The position numbers were made by a program, and so were the translations under genes. DNA of 64,000 nucleotides, taken from Laetiporus sulphureus 93-53. Lineage: Eukaryota; Basidiomycota; Agaricomycetes; Polyporales; Laetiporaceae. The stretch spans positions 311,639 to 375,638 of the forward strand of contig NW_024468513.1 of NCBI RefSeq assembly GCF_001632365.1. The letters are read 5' to 3'. Within the stretch, counting starts at the first letter, position 1. Each line of letters starts with the position of its first letter. Positions 32,877 to 45,000 of this stretch are shown here, one piece after another. The notes beneath the pieces were generated by a model. The model did not search any database, had not been told where the DNA came from, and saw only the letters and a program-made list of their open reading frames with translations.

Positions 32877-35108
32877 ATGCCGATATGTCTGCTCTCCTCC
32901 AGGCCCTTGCTCTCATCCGCATGTCACCCTGCTCGTGACGTTCATCGGGTAGCGAAGGCTCTCCCTCATGGCTGTAGCCCGAAGAGAACTCGCCGGACGG
33001 CTACGACCGCTGCTGCTCTTGCGCCGAAAAGGGAACCCGAGTCGGTGGCCAGTCCAAGCACGCACAGTCGGGTTCTGACTACCCTACATAAAACGAAGTC
33101 GTTGTTGCCTCGCGTGCTTCCTTCAAGCTCTGCGAATGCACCTACGCGTATATCACTCGAGCTCTGGGAAGAACTCCTCGCAAGGGCGTACGATGAGTTG
33201 TGTCCATCTCCAGAAGCCAAGGCCAAAGATAGCATCCGCATAGTTGGTCAGTAGCGCGCGAATATGGCTGTGCGATGGAATGACCTAGTTTTGGCGTTTA
33301 GTGTATGGGTGTGATGATCTATCGGGAGCGCGAGAGTTGGTCTCTGCACTATTGGAGGATCCTTTCGCCTCCGAGTCACAGAAGGAATTGCTTCATTCTC
33401 GATGGAGAAGACCGAAGGATCAAAAAGATGCGATAGTAATGCAGTGAGTGAGGCGGCTTCTACTGCTGAATATTCTATCATGTACAATGCGTTGCAGGTC
33501 TACCCCGTCAACTCAGGACGATTTGAAGGTGCTGCAAGTCCAGTCGACATGGCTTCAGCAATTCGGCCTCCCCGTTCAGCTATTGGAACTCGCTTCTCCA
33601 TTGACTGAACTATCCTCGCGAGCCGAACAATCCGGAGTGAAAGACCTGATTCTCGCCGACATCCCAGTCATTGTGTGCAATCCCGCAAGTACGCCACTGC
33701 CGTCCCTCCTATCTCGCACAGAACTCCCGCTGGATCATCCCAACGCAGTACTCGTATTGACGACCACGACGCCATCTGCCGAACTGGCTGCGCGACTCAG
33801 AGTCTCCGGCCGAGACCTCCGCATCCTCTTCGTCGATCCTCTGCGTGCCCTTTCCGCTCTGCGTGTGCTCAGCTCTGCACCCTCGTCAACGCGCGCAATT
33901 CAGCAATACCAAGACGACTTTGGCGGATCCAATGTTTCCAGTGTCACGAAGGCTGTCGCAGCCAGCGTGCACGCCGGAGTGCATGGCATCCCTCCGACTA
34001 GCGTGATCGATGCTCTACATACACAGACCGTACAAGCAGTAGTGCGAGATGCGCTGGCTGCTTGTGGGTCAGTCATCAAGGACGCACAAGGTGAGGTCGA
34101 CTCAGTTCGAAACGAGGTCAGCTGGCGGAGAGGGCGGATGGAGGAGACCAAGGCGATACTGGGTAGGCAGGTGTTCGGAGGCAACGGAGACGGGGACGAA
34201 GTTGTCCATGCCCTGCAGCAGTCACAGAAGGACATCCAATCTGTGATGGATAGTCTTACGTGGTGGAAGCTGCCATGGAGGGTGGATGACGTTCAAGAGG
34301 TTCTTCTCACTGCTGTCGATCGCTCGTGGTGCACAGATCTGGAGTACAAGGTATGTCTACAGGTGTACGCATCGTCCGACAGGCGCTCATGCGAACGTAT
34401 AGCTGGTATTTCAAGCCGGGCGCCTCGCGTCTCTTCAGCAGTCATTCACCAATTCCAGCAATAAATTACTGGACTCGTTTCCATCCTACTCTGTCTTTCG
34501 CTCCTCATTGCTCAGAAATAACATCTCACAAATTGCCTCCTTGCCCTCGTTCCCCTTGGATGCTCCTGCTTTCCTGCAGCCGTTACACGTCCGCCGTCAG
34601 CAACTTCGCTTCCCCACGGCACGCCTACAGACAACCGCTCAGCATGCCTTGCTCGGTATCGGAGGAAGCGTCTTCAGTGGCATGGGTATTGCGTGGGCTG
34701 GTTGGGCTGGCCAGCTTGGAATATTCGATATGGCGATGCAGCTGGAAACGGCCATAGGAGCGGGCATGCTTGCTGCCGTTGCAGGAGTGAGGTGGGCGGT
34801 GGGTCGCTTCGAGAGGGCGAAGAAGAAGTGGTGGAAGGATTATGACCGTATCGGACAGGGCCTTGAGAGGGATCTCAGAGTGAGTTCTGCATAGATTCCC
34901 CCAGCTAACGCGGATGGTTGACTGTGCGATCCCCGATGTCTTGCAGACGACGCTCGATCAGACGCTCAACGAGAGAGTCTTGATTATTCCGGAGAGAACC
35001 TGCTCTGGCCTGGAAGATTTCGCTGTCAAACGAAAAGAAGAGATAGAGGAGTTGAAGGAGGAAGTGGCAGCGTTGGAGCGGAATCTGGACGAAACTATTC
35101 CGCAATGA
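32877..35108 (+). CDS. Mitochondrial membrane protein, probably Mmc1-like
   Basis: Five exons (32877-33246, 33302-33443, 33498-34350, 34403-34879, 34947-35108) join in phase to 667 residues. The first ~45 residues are rich in Arg, Ser and Ala with no acidic cluster, like a mitochondrial presequence (MPICLLSSRPLLSSACHPAR). Middle blocks include ARISLELWEELL-type helices and DHPNAVLVLTTTTPSAELAAR, which could be a nucleotide-fold strand. Two hydrophobic segments lie near residues 538-590 (LLGIGGSVFSGMGIAWAGWA and MQLETAIGAGMLAAVAGV). A coiled coil ends the protein (KRKEEIEELKEEVAALERNL). From memory this arrangement fits the fungal Mmc1 mitochondrial family, but I could not confirm it. The gene is convergent with Tim17, the stops being 232 bp apart. 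Confidence 0.72.
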
Positions 35109-35340
35109 ATACCATATTCAACTTGAAGCTTGTTCGTGAACCAAATTGCGAGAAATATTGAAAGTATATTTACCCAAAGCCGTTCCAAAGGGCTGGGAAC
35201 GGCGTGAAGCCGAGTATGAGACAGCGATTGAGGCACAAACGTCATAGGTCGTTTGGCAGAGAAAACGGGCATAAAGTAGTGAGTAATGTTTACAGACAGC
35301 AAAGCGAAAGTATCTAGAATCCGGCGGATGCAGAAACTGC

Positions 35341-36061
35341 TCATGAAGGTTGCATAGACATACTTTCCGGTACTACAAAATGAGATTGAGCCATGAACGG
35401 GAGAACATAGACACGAAGAACTCACTTGGAGGTAGTTGCGGTCGCGTGTTCTCATTGAAGACACGGGATATGAGGACGCCAACGCCCTCAAAGACACTCA
35501 GCAGGATACCACATGCAATCGCAGAACTGAGAGCGGAGCGTGGGCCGCCTAGATAAACGTTGTTAGCATGCCGCGCAGGCGGGCGGATATATATTCGGTG
35601 TGCGGGAACAATCACTTACTTCGCGCCGCCAGACAACCACCAGTTAGGAAGCCAGAAATGATTGCATTCCACATATCCTCCTTTTGCCTCCATCCCTTGA
35701 CAGCGCAGTCGAATGTGGAGAACATGCCGCCCCAAACACCGAAGTTCCCTCCTGTGACAGGAGCACGGGCCTTGACCACAGACAATGCGCCCACCAGGCG
35801 ATCACCCTGTGATGCGGCCAATGTCAATTCACCATGTCCAGGTAGGTGGGCGAGTGCTGCATACCCGCGGCGAGTTCCGAGCACCTTTGATACCGTGCCA
35901 GATGGTACCACCAACGGCACCCATCGCAAAGGCGCTACCGAAGTCAGAAAGAATCACCCATGGGCTGAATAGCAACTTCAGGTCAGCGCTATGTAGATTA
36001 TTAAACAGTGAGGCAAGGATAGGACTCACCAGGGGTCTCGGGTATGATCTGCGTGGGCCAT
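35341..36061 (-). CDS. TIM17: Mitochondrial inner-membrane translocase subunit Tim17
   Basis: Five minus-strand exons (36030-36061, 35865-35964, 35620-35806, 35426-35548, 35341-35372) encode 157 residues, the usual Tim17 length. The start is [20 protein letters not shown]. Family blocks are [74 protein letters not shown] and [20 protein letters not shown]. These form the four Tim17/22/23-type spans with GxxxG packing. Tim17 is a core subunit of the TIM23 presequence translocase and forms the lateral path for preproteins. The N-terminal acidic residues (Asp in HTRDP and LSD) that gate presequences are present. The last exon gives a short tail, PESMSMQPS. The start codon is 190 bp from the divergent CDCA7-like gene, so the two share a bidirectional promoter. 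Confidence 0.95.
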
Positions 36062-36250
36062 GGTGTGTTTTGGTGGATGGTGGCCGTAGGAAGCGGTGAT
36101 GAGCCCTCAAGCGACGGTGGCTGAGAAATTTCTGGCGGCCGTGGCCGTGGCTAGGTCACGTGGGGACGCGCTCCAGTGACGCCGACGCGCGAGTGGCTCA
36201 AAGTTGAGACGTCGCTCTTCTTTATCAGCTACCACAATCGACCCCTCACG
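36062..36250. promoter_or_regulatory. Shared divergent promoter of TIM17 and the CDCA7-like gene
   Basis: Only 189 bp separate the two start codons. The interval is C/G-rich with GGCCGTGGCCGTGGC near 36140 and no clear TATA box, which fits a housekeeping bidirectional promoter. A plus-strand ATG at 36176 is in frame with the gene start but would add only a poor leader. Confidence 0.5.
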
Positions 36251-38791
36251 ATGCCACCACACCCATCCACGGACTCGCAACGTCCGCAGGGTAGTGGAAA
36301 CAAGACATTTTACGTTGACATTCCACCTTCACCTTTTACTTCACCCTTCAAGTCTTCTCGAGTCAACGCTCCTGCCGCGACGTCTTCCACAAGCCTCAAG
36401 GAAAACGCGCCCTTGCGACCTGTGCGCATGAACTCCGATAGCAGCCTCACGAGCTGCAGCAGCTCGCCGCGTCTTCCGAACAAACGGAAGTCCTCCGACG
36501 CGTCACATGCATTGGCGGCGCGCGATGAGCACGTCAGCAACAAGAAACCCAGAGTATCTTCATCCAGCATGCGACATGATGACAAGATAGAACACGTACA
36601 GGATCAGACGCATAAGCACGGGATGTCGTCCGAGGACCACTATTATTGTCATCAATGCAACAAGAAACGCGACGCGTCTGGTTTGTCGTGTAGGTTTCTT
36701 CTGTTGGCCATAGCTAACTCCTCGCTCGCAGACATTATTCACTGCACGCACATGATCCCAAAGGCTCATGTCCCAGACGTACGATGCAAGTTGAAATACT
36801 GCAGAGCTTGCTTGAAGAACAGGTACAATGAGAACATCGACCTTGACAAGGCTCAACGGCCGAGCGCCCTTCCCAAGAAAGAGAGGGAGAAGCACGTCCT
36901 GACAGACGGATATTGTTATCAGTGAGTCTACTCATAGTCATCGACATCCCGTCACGGGATTTTTTCATGTTTGTTTCTAGATGTCCTAAGTGTCGGGGGC
37001 AGTGCAATTGTCGCGTGTGTCGCAAGGCGAGAGGACTTGAGCCTACTGGGTAAGAAATGGGCAACGTAATCTATGGCGGTGTTGGTTGACTTTCTGCTTA
37101 GGAGAATGTCTGCATGGGTTAGAAAAAAGGGTGCAAAGCCTGACGTGCTACCGAAAGGACGCAAGAACAAGACCAAGAAAGCAGGCGCTCCCCATCCTCA
37201 GATTGATAGAAAAGCATCGAAGCGCATTGTCGAGCCTCTCCAATCCGGAACCACCGTGCCCACTATGCGCAAAGTGCCTAAGCCGACGGCTGTGTCCACA
37301 GTGAAAGCTGCGCCAAAGCCGGTCTGGAGCAGGGTCTATACTCCTCTTACGAAAAGCGCCGCGGAGACACGCATACACATTCGCGAATTTTTGCTGCGTT
37401 TCTCTTCCATGCTGGACCTCAACAAGAGCCAACTGGAGGAGCTTGAGGAAATATCAGGTGCTGGCGCAGATGACGTTTGGGAGATGAACAATGGAGAAGA
37501 GATGGTGGGCTGGGTCAGCGAAACCTGCATCAAAGCGATCGTACTTGGTCTCTTGTCGGTCATCGCAGAAGGCTCTGACAGTTTCGCCATGGCAAAGAGC
37601 ATAAAAAAGGCCATCGAGGAAGTCCAATCGTCTGGCGCTATCTTGAACAAGATCTGGGGCGCTCTTTCTGTCTTGCGCGACGAGATGCCTTCTGGGCCGG
37701 CCTCTGCTTTCCAAATTCCAGATCCACTCCCTTCTCCGCCGAATATTATCATACACAACCTACGTGGCAGCTCTCGTGGAGCCAATGCTGCCAGCGGTGT
37801 CTACGTGGCAGTCTCCGCACAGCTAGTGCCTGTGATTGCCTCCTTGATCGAGTCCGCCATCCTAATGCAGCGAGTGAGGGAAGAGATCGATAATGGTGTA
37901 ATGCAGGAAAAGGAGCTGGCGAAGGAGTTTCGGGTGGCTCTAGCCAGAGAGAAGTCGCAATGGCTGAAGACCAAGACTACTTTAGGCAGTGCTGAACTCA
38001 GACTTCAGCGCAAGCAATATCAACAGACCTGCATTGACTTAGAACACGCATATCGTGTGGCGGAAACTACCTGTATCCCACGGTACGCTGCTCTGGGGCA
38101 AGACAGCGAAGGCAGAGTGTACTACGCACTCACTCCAAGTGAAGCGGAGAGGGAGGCTGCCGCGCAGCTGCTTGCCGGCAAAGACGGGAAGGTTAAGGTG
38201 ACCCGCAAGCGAGGTGGCCTGACAGTGGAGGATAGGAAGGAGATGCAACGTTGGTCCTGGTTCATCGCCGTTTGGGGACGATTGCCCAAGGGTGCAATCC
38301 GTGCCAAGAATGATGATGAAGACAGCGACGATGACGACGAAAGTGAGGCGGAAGAAGGCTGGTGGGGCTTCTGGGAACCGGCGGAAATTAAGAAGCTCGC
38401 AATTTGGATCTCTCAACGATACGAGGCGGATGGCGCCAAACCTACGAACCACGCTCAATCGAACAGCCTTTCGTTCCATCCCGGAGTCAAGGGCAAGAGT
38501 GTCGCAGGACGTTCCCGCCCTGCCAGCTCCTCCTTCATCGAGAGTAGTGTGATGGGATCCCGTGAATGCTCACCGCTGTCAGATTTGTCGGAAGATAATG
38601 ACAGCTTGAGTGAGCTCACGGATGACGAGGAAGAGCAGACTGGGCAACAGAGTGAGGGTATGCGCATTGATTCTCTCACCCGCCAGGTACCGACGAACCA
38701 CGAGCTCCGAGCACTCGTGCAGGGGCTGAATGACTTTGCCGATCTCCTCCAGTGGAGGATCTCTCGTGCAGGGTCCGGCATGGATGATTAG
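36251..38791 (+). CDS. CDCA7-type 4CXXC zinc-finger protein with DDT/WHIM-like region
   Basis: Four exons (36251-36689, 36732-36921, 36981-37049, 37102-38791) encode 795 residues. Residues about 1-125 are a Ser-rich disordered tail with basic clusters. Residues about 130-235 hold the zf-4CXXC_R1 cysteine ladder: CHQCNKKRD, HCTHMI, CKLKYCRACLKNRYNE, then CPKCRGQCNCRVCRKARGL and EPTG. This domain defines CDCA7/R1-type proteins, which in animals and plants recruit the HELLS/DDM1 remodeller. The remainder carries helices resembling a DDT module (IHIREFLLRFSSMLDLNKSQ), a WHIM-like DSEGRVYYAL and a WGFWEPAEIKKLAIWI block, plus acidic stretches (DDEDSDDDDESEAEE, LSDLSEDNDSLSELTDDEEE). A nuclear chromatin role is inferred. 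The second ORF block before 37109 is exonic only from 37102. Confidence 0.82.
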
Positions 38792-39811
38792 AAAGTGTAC
38801 AAATTCATGGATTTGCGCTGTAAGCTATAGAAGTTCTTGCCGTCCGTAGTATCTGATACGTCGAGTACTATCCGAGTATATGCATTAGTACATTTCTTGA
38901 CGCTGATAACAACATCACAAATAGATGGTATGAATGAGAGCAGGATGTGATTCAAGAGCATTGTCGGACAATGACAGCAGCAAAGTCGTCCTGATCGATA
39001 GGTCGCTCTACACATCTGGATAGTCGTTGGGCTAAAAGCGTTGCGAGGAGATGCTTGCACTGTCATCAGAAAGTAGGGTATCAATTAAATCCGCGTGACC
39101 GGAGATGTCTATAGCTTACCATGAGCTGAGAGTCGGACAGCAATACAGAGTATGCAAAGGCAGGGCATGTGCAGTAGCATCCAAGTGGATTTGGACCAGG
39201 AGACAGTAGCTCGGGGAAGACACTGTATGAGGCGGTTGACCCTAGCACTTCGTACTGTGGTCGACCCCAAGGTGTTTTGTACTTTATAACTAAGGAGCCA
39301 GGTCAGAATGTGTAACTTAGAATTCCTATTGTCGCCAACAAACCGCTATCTTGATCTATAAGGTCCAAGGCGGCAAGTAATAAAGAATCTGGGAAGAAAG
39401 ATCTCAACTGTTCCAGAGCATCGTCACTAACTGGGCATAAAGTCTCCAGTTAAAATAGCTGAAGATTTGCTGAAATTGTGAATGACTCACCACCATCGGA
39501 ATCGATGGAAGACAACACTGCCAGCAACACAGGAAATAGCTCTGATGAGCGCGTCACCATGACCATGACATGATAATGGCGAAGGGCGACTAGTCTGAAG
39601 ACGATGATATCACAGAAGCACGCACATCCAGCGACAATAGCGCGATAGTAGTAGAGTACGCGAGAACCGACAGCTATAACGTTGAAGTTGTGGCCCGCTC
39701 TGTGGCCGGCGTTTGTTTGGTTGGCAAGCCTTTGCCAAACAACCACTTCCATATTGGGAATTGACATTCAGGCCACCGTCTAGTACCGACCAATTGCCGA
39801 CCAAGGCGAAG
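38792..39811. other. Intergenic, no gene seen
   Basis: About 1 kb of AT-richer sequence between two plus-strand genes. Minus frames at 38788-39084, 39450-39767 and 39610-40017 lack family resemblance. The right part is the TRM11 promoter; no strong TATA box was seen. Confidence 0.45.
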
Positions 39812-41827
39812 ATGGGCCAGAAATACCTGATCATCTTTGCGCAGGCGCATGCAGATTTCAGAATACCTGAATTGCGGTCCGTTGCAGAACTATATGGGTT
39901 TGATCTGACACTGCCAGAGGAGATCGACATATCAAGGCCGTTTCTGGTGCTGGAGCTCGCGTCTGAGGAACATGCGAGACTTCTAGCGAGGAGATGTATC
40001 CTCATCAAGTAATTCATGAGTGTTTCTCATAAAATACCGAGCTCACCGTGCATCCAAATAGATCATTATGTGAGTTCTATGCTCAAGGCGCGACTTACGA
40101 AGAAGTGCATGAACAAAATCATCTTCTATGCAACGCATGGTCACGCTACATCGAAGATACTTCGTTCAAGTTCATCGTCACCGCATACAATCACACAATT
40201 CCACAGAGTCGACAAAAGGACATTGTGGAGAGCTTTTCGTACATGGGCTTCCTGGGCAAGATTGATATGAAGAACCCTGAGATCATTATGGTTGTCTATG
40301 AGGAATGTACGCAACAATCACACCCATTATGCAGTGTACGCCATCAAATAATAATGTATTTAATGCGCAGATATCGACAAACATGGAACTACAAGAGACA
40401 GATGCGAAGGCGACGGAGACTTCAGACAAGTCTACTTAGGCAGGTTGGTGCGTTCGCTCTATCGAACCTCTGCAATCCTATTTCCTTGAATGAGGATGCG
40501 AAGAGTAACACGGAAGGTGCATGTAGATAGAGGAGGGTTCTGCTCGCCCTCTCGTCAAGAAGTTCGACGTAAAAGGGCGCACATATTACGGAAATACCAG
40601 CATGGAGGCAGAAATATCGCTTCTGATGGCGAATCAAACCCTTGTATGTCATACTTTGTCAGAAACCGTCGCGAACTAAAACGAGAGCCACTTCTTAGGC
40701 GGCGCCAGGAAAGCTGATATACGACCCATTTATCGGCACAGGAAGCATGGCATATGTGAGTGCCAACACAGACCTTCCTGTGATTGTCATCAGACATAGA
40801 GCGTCTTTGCAGACTACCGCACATTTCGGTGCATTGGTGTACGGCTCTGATATTGATGGTCGACAGATGAGAGGAAAAGGTGAGTAGCAGGTAAGAGCCT
40901 TAGTCTACTGCAGCTTAATCTGCATCTTAGACAAGCGGCCTGGAATCATACGCGCTGCGGAACAGTACGGAATAGCAGATCGCATTGTCGATCTTTGCAC
41001 TTTTGATGTGACACGCAATCCATGGAGATGTGGAGAGCTCTTTGACGCCATAATAACGGACCCTCCATGTGGGTACATTCTAGTTCCTGGACGTACGTAT
41101 TGCATGTCTGACCGATCCAAAAAGATGGAGTCCGTGCGGGCGCAAAACGCTTGGGCAGGAAAGCTCGTCCCGGTAAGACACAGCAAGAACCGACGGTGAA
41201 GCAGTCATTCGTGAATCGATCGTGAGCAGTCGCGTCTTTCAATTGACTCGTGCTAATTCGTATGGCCTCGCAGAGATGACCAGCCATATTTACCTCCAAC
41301 CAAGCCCTACGAGCTATCCTCCCTCGCATCAGACTTGGTCGTCCTTGCACGTTATATGCTCAAGCCAAATGGCAGACTTGTCTTCTTCCTACCTACTGTG
41401 ACTGATGAGTACGAGGAGTTGGACGTACAGACAATGATGTGCGACGGCATGGAGGTTATCTCAAACTCACTGCAAAATTTTGGTTCTTGGGGCAGGAGAG
41501 TGCGTGCAGGGATCTTTTCATGTCGTTCATCGTACTCAAAATCCTTTACAGCTGATCACTATCCGCAAAGTTACTACCGAACGGTATTTACAACCGAAAT
41601 TTGCGTCAAAGGATCTTGTTGAAGAGGGCTCAATGCATGTTCCCGCGCACAAAGATTTCCGAGAAAAATATTTTCTGGGTTTCAAGAAGAAAGTGCAGGA
41701 AGAAATCGTCGACAGTCATGAAAGGTTTTCGCCACCGAAATCTGACGCGGAAGAGCCTATCAAGGAGAGCATCTCAAGTCCTCGTGCTGGTGAAGATCCC
41801 GTGGAAGATACCCTCAGGGATTCATGA
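39812..41827 (+). CDS. TRM11: tRNA (guanine-10-N2) methyltransferase catalytic subunit Trm11
   Basis: Ten exons (39812-40008, 40062-40306, 40371-40447, 40527-40643, 40699-40755, 40813-40879, 40931-41068, 41125-41172, 41276-41499, 41552-41827) give 481 residues. The N-terminal part (MGQKYLIIFAQAHADFRIPE...) is the THUMP-containing RNA-binding half. The Rossmann methyltransferase begins with KKFDVKGRTYYGNTSMEAEI, motif I is YDPFIGTGSMAY, then AHFGALVYGSDIDGRQMRG, and motif IV is DAIITDPPY followed by GVRAGAKRLGRKARP. The catalytic Tyr codon is interrupted by an intron (41069-41124). Later blocks are LPPTKPYELSSLASDLVVLA and LKPNGRLVFFLPT. The enzyme, with Trm112, makes m2G10 in tRNAs using S-adenosylmethionine. 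The tail after KYFLGFKKKV is acidic and Ser-rich. The gene is convergent with the AlkB-like gene. Confidence 0.92.
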
Positions 41828-42033
41828 ACGTTCAGAAGGAAATTGCCGGCAGTTGCGGTTCCGGATAATGCGGGAAAACACACTTGCAGCGGCGTATTGG
41901 AGTCTCTAATCATTGTCATAGAAACTACCTAGGCCTGTCGATCTCGATGTAGAAGAGTTGACCAAAATATAGCGAGCAACAAATTTTGCGAGATCTCAAG
42001 AATAACTGAGCGAGCAGCGCAAAAGGCGGATGA

Positions 42034-45000
42034 CTAACGTGGCGATCGAAGAGATGCAGAATTTGCCACCTGGCCACTATTATCGATGGAACGTGCAGTT
42101 GCGGCGATGCGGAAGTTCATCGGTACAACAGTATGCCTCGTCGACTGTCAACTTCGCTGACTGGCCCAGTCAAATTCGACAACTCACTCATAATATGTCT
42201 GCACGCCGGCGCCTTCCATCACAAGAATATCTCCCTGGAACGTTATCAGCTAAAGGGGGGCATGAACGATGGACCTTAGGCTTACATGACGGAGGCACAG
42301 AGTAAGCGCATTCCTGCTGAGGCCATTCCCGGTGCCTTCCGTGTAACGACTAAGTAGACGGAAGTGCATCTTTGCACACGACCCCAACGACAACGATGCA
42401 ACGGTAGGGCCCAATCCTACCTCGTTGTCAGTGTGGAACTATCATTGCTCCGTTAAGCAATGATGGGCAGGCTGGGGTGAGCTATCACTCACTGCCATGC
42501 TCTGTTTCTCCATATATGCTGCACTGAGGACCTCGTTGAACCCATATTCGTCATTGAGAGCTTCTTTGATACGTTGGTTGATGAGATCGCGAGCTTTGCA
42601 AACAGCACTCGGTGCATGCTCCCAAGGGACCGTGTGGTCTGTTCCTCCGACATACTATGCACGGTTAGCGAGATTGATCATACGCCTGAGCGACACCTCG
42701 TACCTGGTATGGTTCGCCGCCTATGCGCAATTGCAAGTGTTAGCATCAGTGGAGAATAGAATATTTGTGACTTACAATTCTGTGAGAAATAATTTGTCAA
42801 TAGTGTACCTCTGCCTGTGACGAACTCTACACGTATGCATATGTACGACAAAAGAGACAAATGATCGTACATTTGTGCTGAATGAAATTCAGTCCAAGAA
42901 GATCGAAAATCAGCGGTCTGGGTACATACAGCTCGTAATGGCCATCTTCGGAAGAGAAGCTTGCCACTTGCCGCTTGTTCTTGATACTCTCGGAATATTT
43001 CATCGGCGTCTGCATTGATCGGGATCTTGCCGACGATCAAATAGATTCGTCCGCTGCAAGGCATCTCAGCGCTGTTAATTGGGGGAGAGGAGGATGTAGG
43101 GAGTTACCGACCGGGAATGCGGAAGTAGGTACGTGTGTACCATACTGAAGGAATTTCCCGTCTTGAAGAACCTGTTCTGGGCTACTACGATTCCTGAAAG
43201 CCAGTTGAAGCAGGTTATGCTTTATAGAGATGTTGAACTCACCAGAATCTGGTGCGACCCAATGAGTGTGGAACTTTGGCGTTCCTTGACGCCAGAATTC
43301 ATTCGGCTGCCTGATTCGTCCGGGAATCGCGTGTGTCTCCTGTATCAGTTGTGAATCAAGTCATAGGCAATCTCAGGAGCATGATTTGTACTCCACAATA
43401 TCTGCACGACCAGTGCTCCCACATATACCTATTTATCATACGATGAGCGAGCTAAGTTCAAGCAAGACAATCAAGAAATGACCTGCTAGATAGACGTCCA
43501 CATTTGACGCAATGCCACCCCTTGCAAAAGATACGACTCGTGGTAATACCACCTTGCACTCTCGTCACAGGTAAAGGAGGCCTGAGCTGCTCCATTTTTT
43601 CCGGGGCGAAGTGCAGCAACTGAAGAAAGTCCGCGGAATATTGCAGATCTGCTGGAGGGTGGTCGCCTTGAGATGTCCGCCAGAAAGCTTCACACTCTGG
43701 TGACAAGCAGATCCAATCTTGAACGTAAATCATCGGTGATGTTTTTCGACAGAATCGACACATGAATGCGATAAGATCATTCTCTGAGCAGCTATCATCG
43801 CCACTTTCAGCAACAGCAGGCACAAGACGAACCAGGACTCGTACCATGGTGGGTTGAGTCTGACTGACATGTCTGTAGCAGCAGCGGGGTCATGGTCTTC
43901 GGCTGAGGTTGTAACATCACAAGCTTCTGAACAACCCTCAGTCTGGCGGTCCAATGTGAGATACCAGTACACGTCACCTTGTCCCGAGCTATGCGCTGTC
44001 AACCACCAAGGAGTACCTTGCTCTTCACACCATTGGAAAGCGAATTTGTATCGAACTACATACCCTCGCGCGTTACTTGCCGGTTGTCGCTCAGCTACAA
44101 TAGATTCATCAACGGAGAGAACCCTCGCCTATCGGTGCAACTTACCCCATGCATGTGCGATACGATAAAACCCAAGCACAACATAGGTATACCGGTCCCC
44201 AGCCAAATCGTATGGAAACAAGCTATATTTGTCATCCACCAAGAGAGCAATGGGGCGACCTAGACGATGTGTGTTCAACAGGGCGCGCACGGATTTGTCC
44301 TGCGCTTGTTGGTCATCCGCTTCTTGCGCTTGACTGGCCCCGTCCTTTGTATGCAAGCTTTCTGCCCTACCGCCACTGATCGGTTTAATCTAAGAGATCA
44401 GCACAGGTAGTTCAGACAGATAGTGCACGAACCCATGCGATACGATAAGGCGGCCCTTGTGGGCGAAGACATCGCGACTTAAAACGTGTGAGCTCCACCC
44501 TGTTTTCAAGCCAACGAGAGACGTACCTTGAGGAGAATGCACTCAATAGGTAACCCTTCACCATGTCTCTTATGTAGTATACGCCACCTTGATAACTCCT
44601 AAACCAGTCGAAGGACTCACAGACCTCTTGTCTCGACTGGATAGCGCATCAATATGATATCGCGTGGATATCAAACCTAAACAGACCTCTGCCCAAATTG
44701 GCGGTTTCACGTGTAAGCGAGGTCGCGGAGCATCGCCATGAGTATCAGACACGTAAAGCGCTGCAGCTGCGGGAGGCGCAAAGGACTGCCGGAGATACTC
44801 TGGCGCTGTTTCGAGTTTGGACGGTCGGTGATCATTTTCGACGGCTGTTGCACTGCGAGAAGAATCGCTTCGAAGAGTCTCCACGTTGTCGCTAACGATA
44901 AAATATGGTCCACCTTCAACGTATACGTTTGCGCTGCCCGGATCGGCAAAGGTGCGCGTACTCGACTCTCTGAAAGCGGCGATTTTGCTCAAGGGAGTGT

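Noticed and set aside
41008..41199. Trm11 with a mutated DPPC motif
   Set aside because: The Cys comes from intron read-through; the spliced product has DPPY.
43458..43847. Separate minus-strand gene starting MVRVLVRLVPAVAESG
   Set aside because: The start lies in an intron of the AlkB-like gene (GACAT|GTCAGT...GAAAG); splicing joins the upstream domain to the cysteine region in phase.
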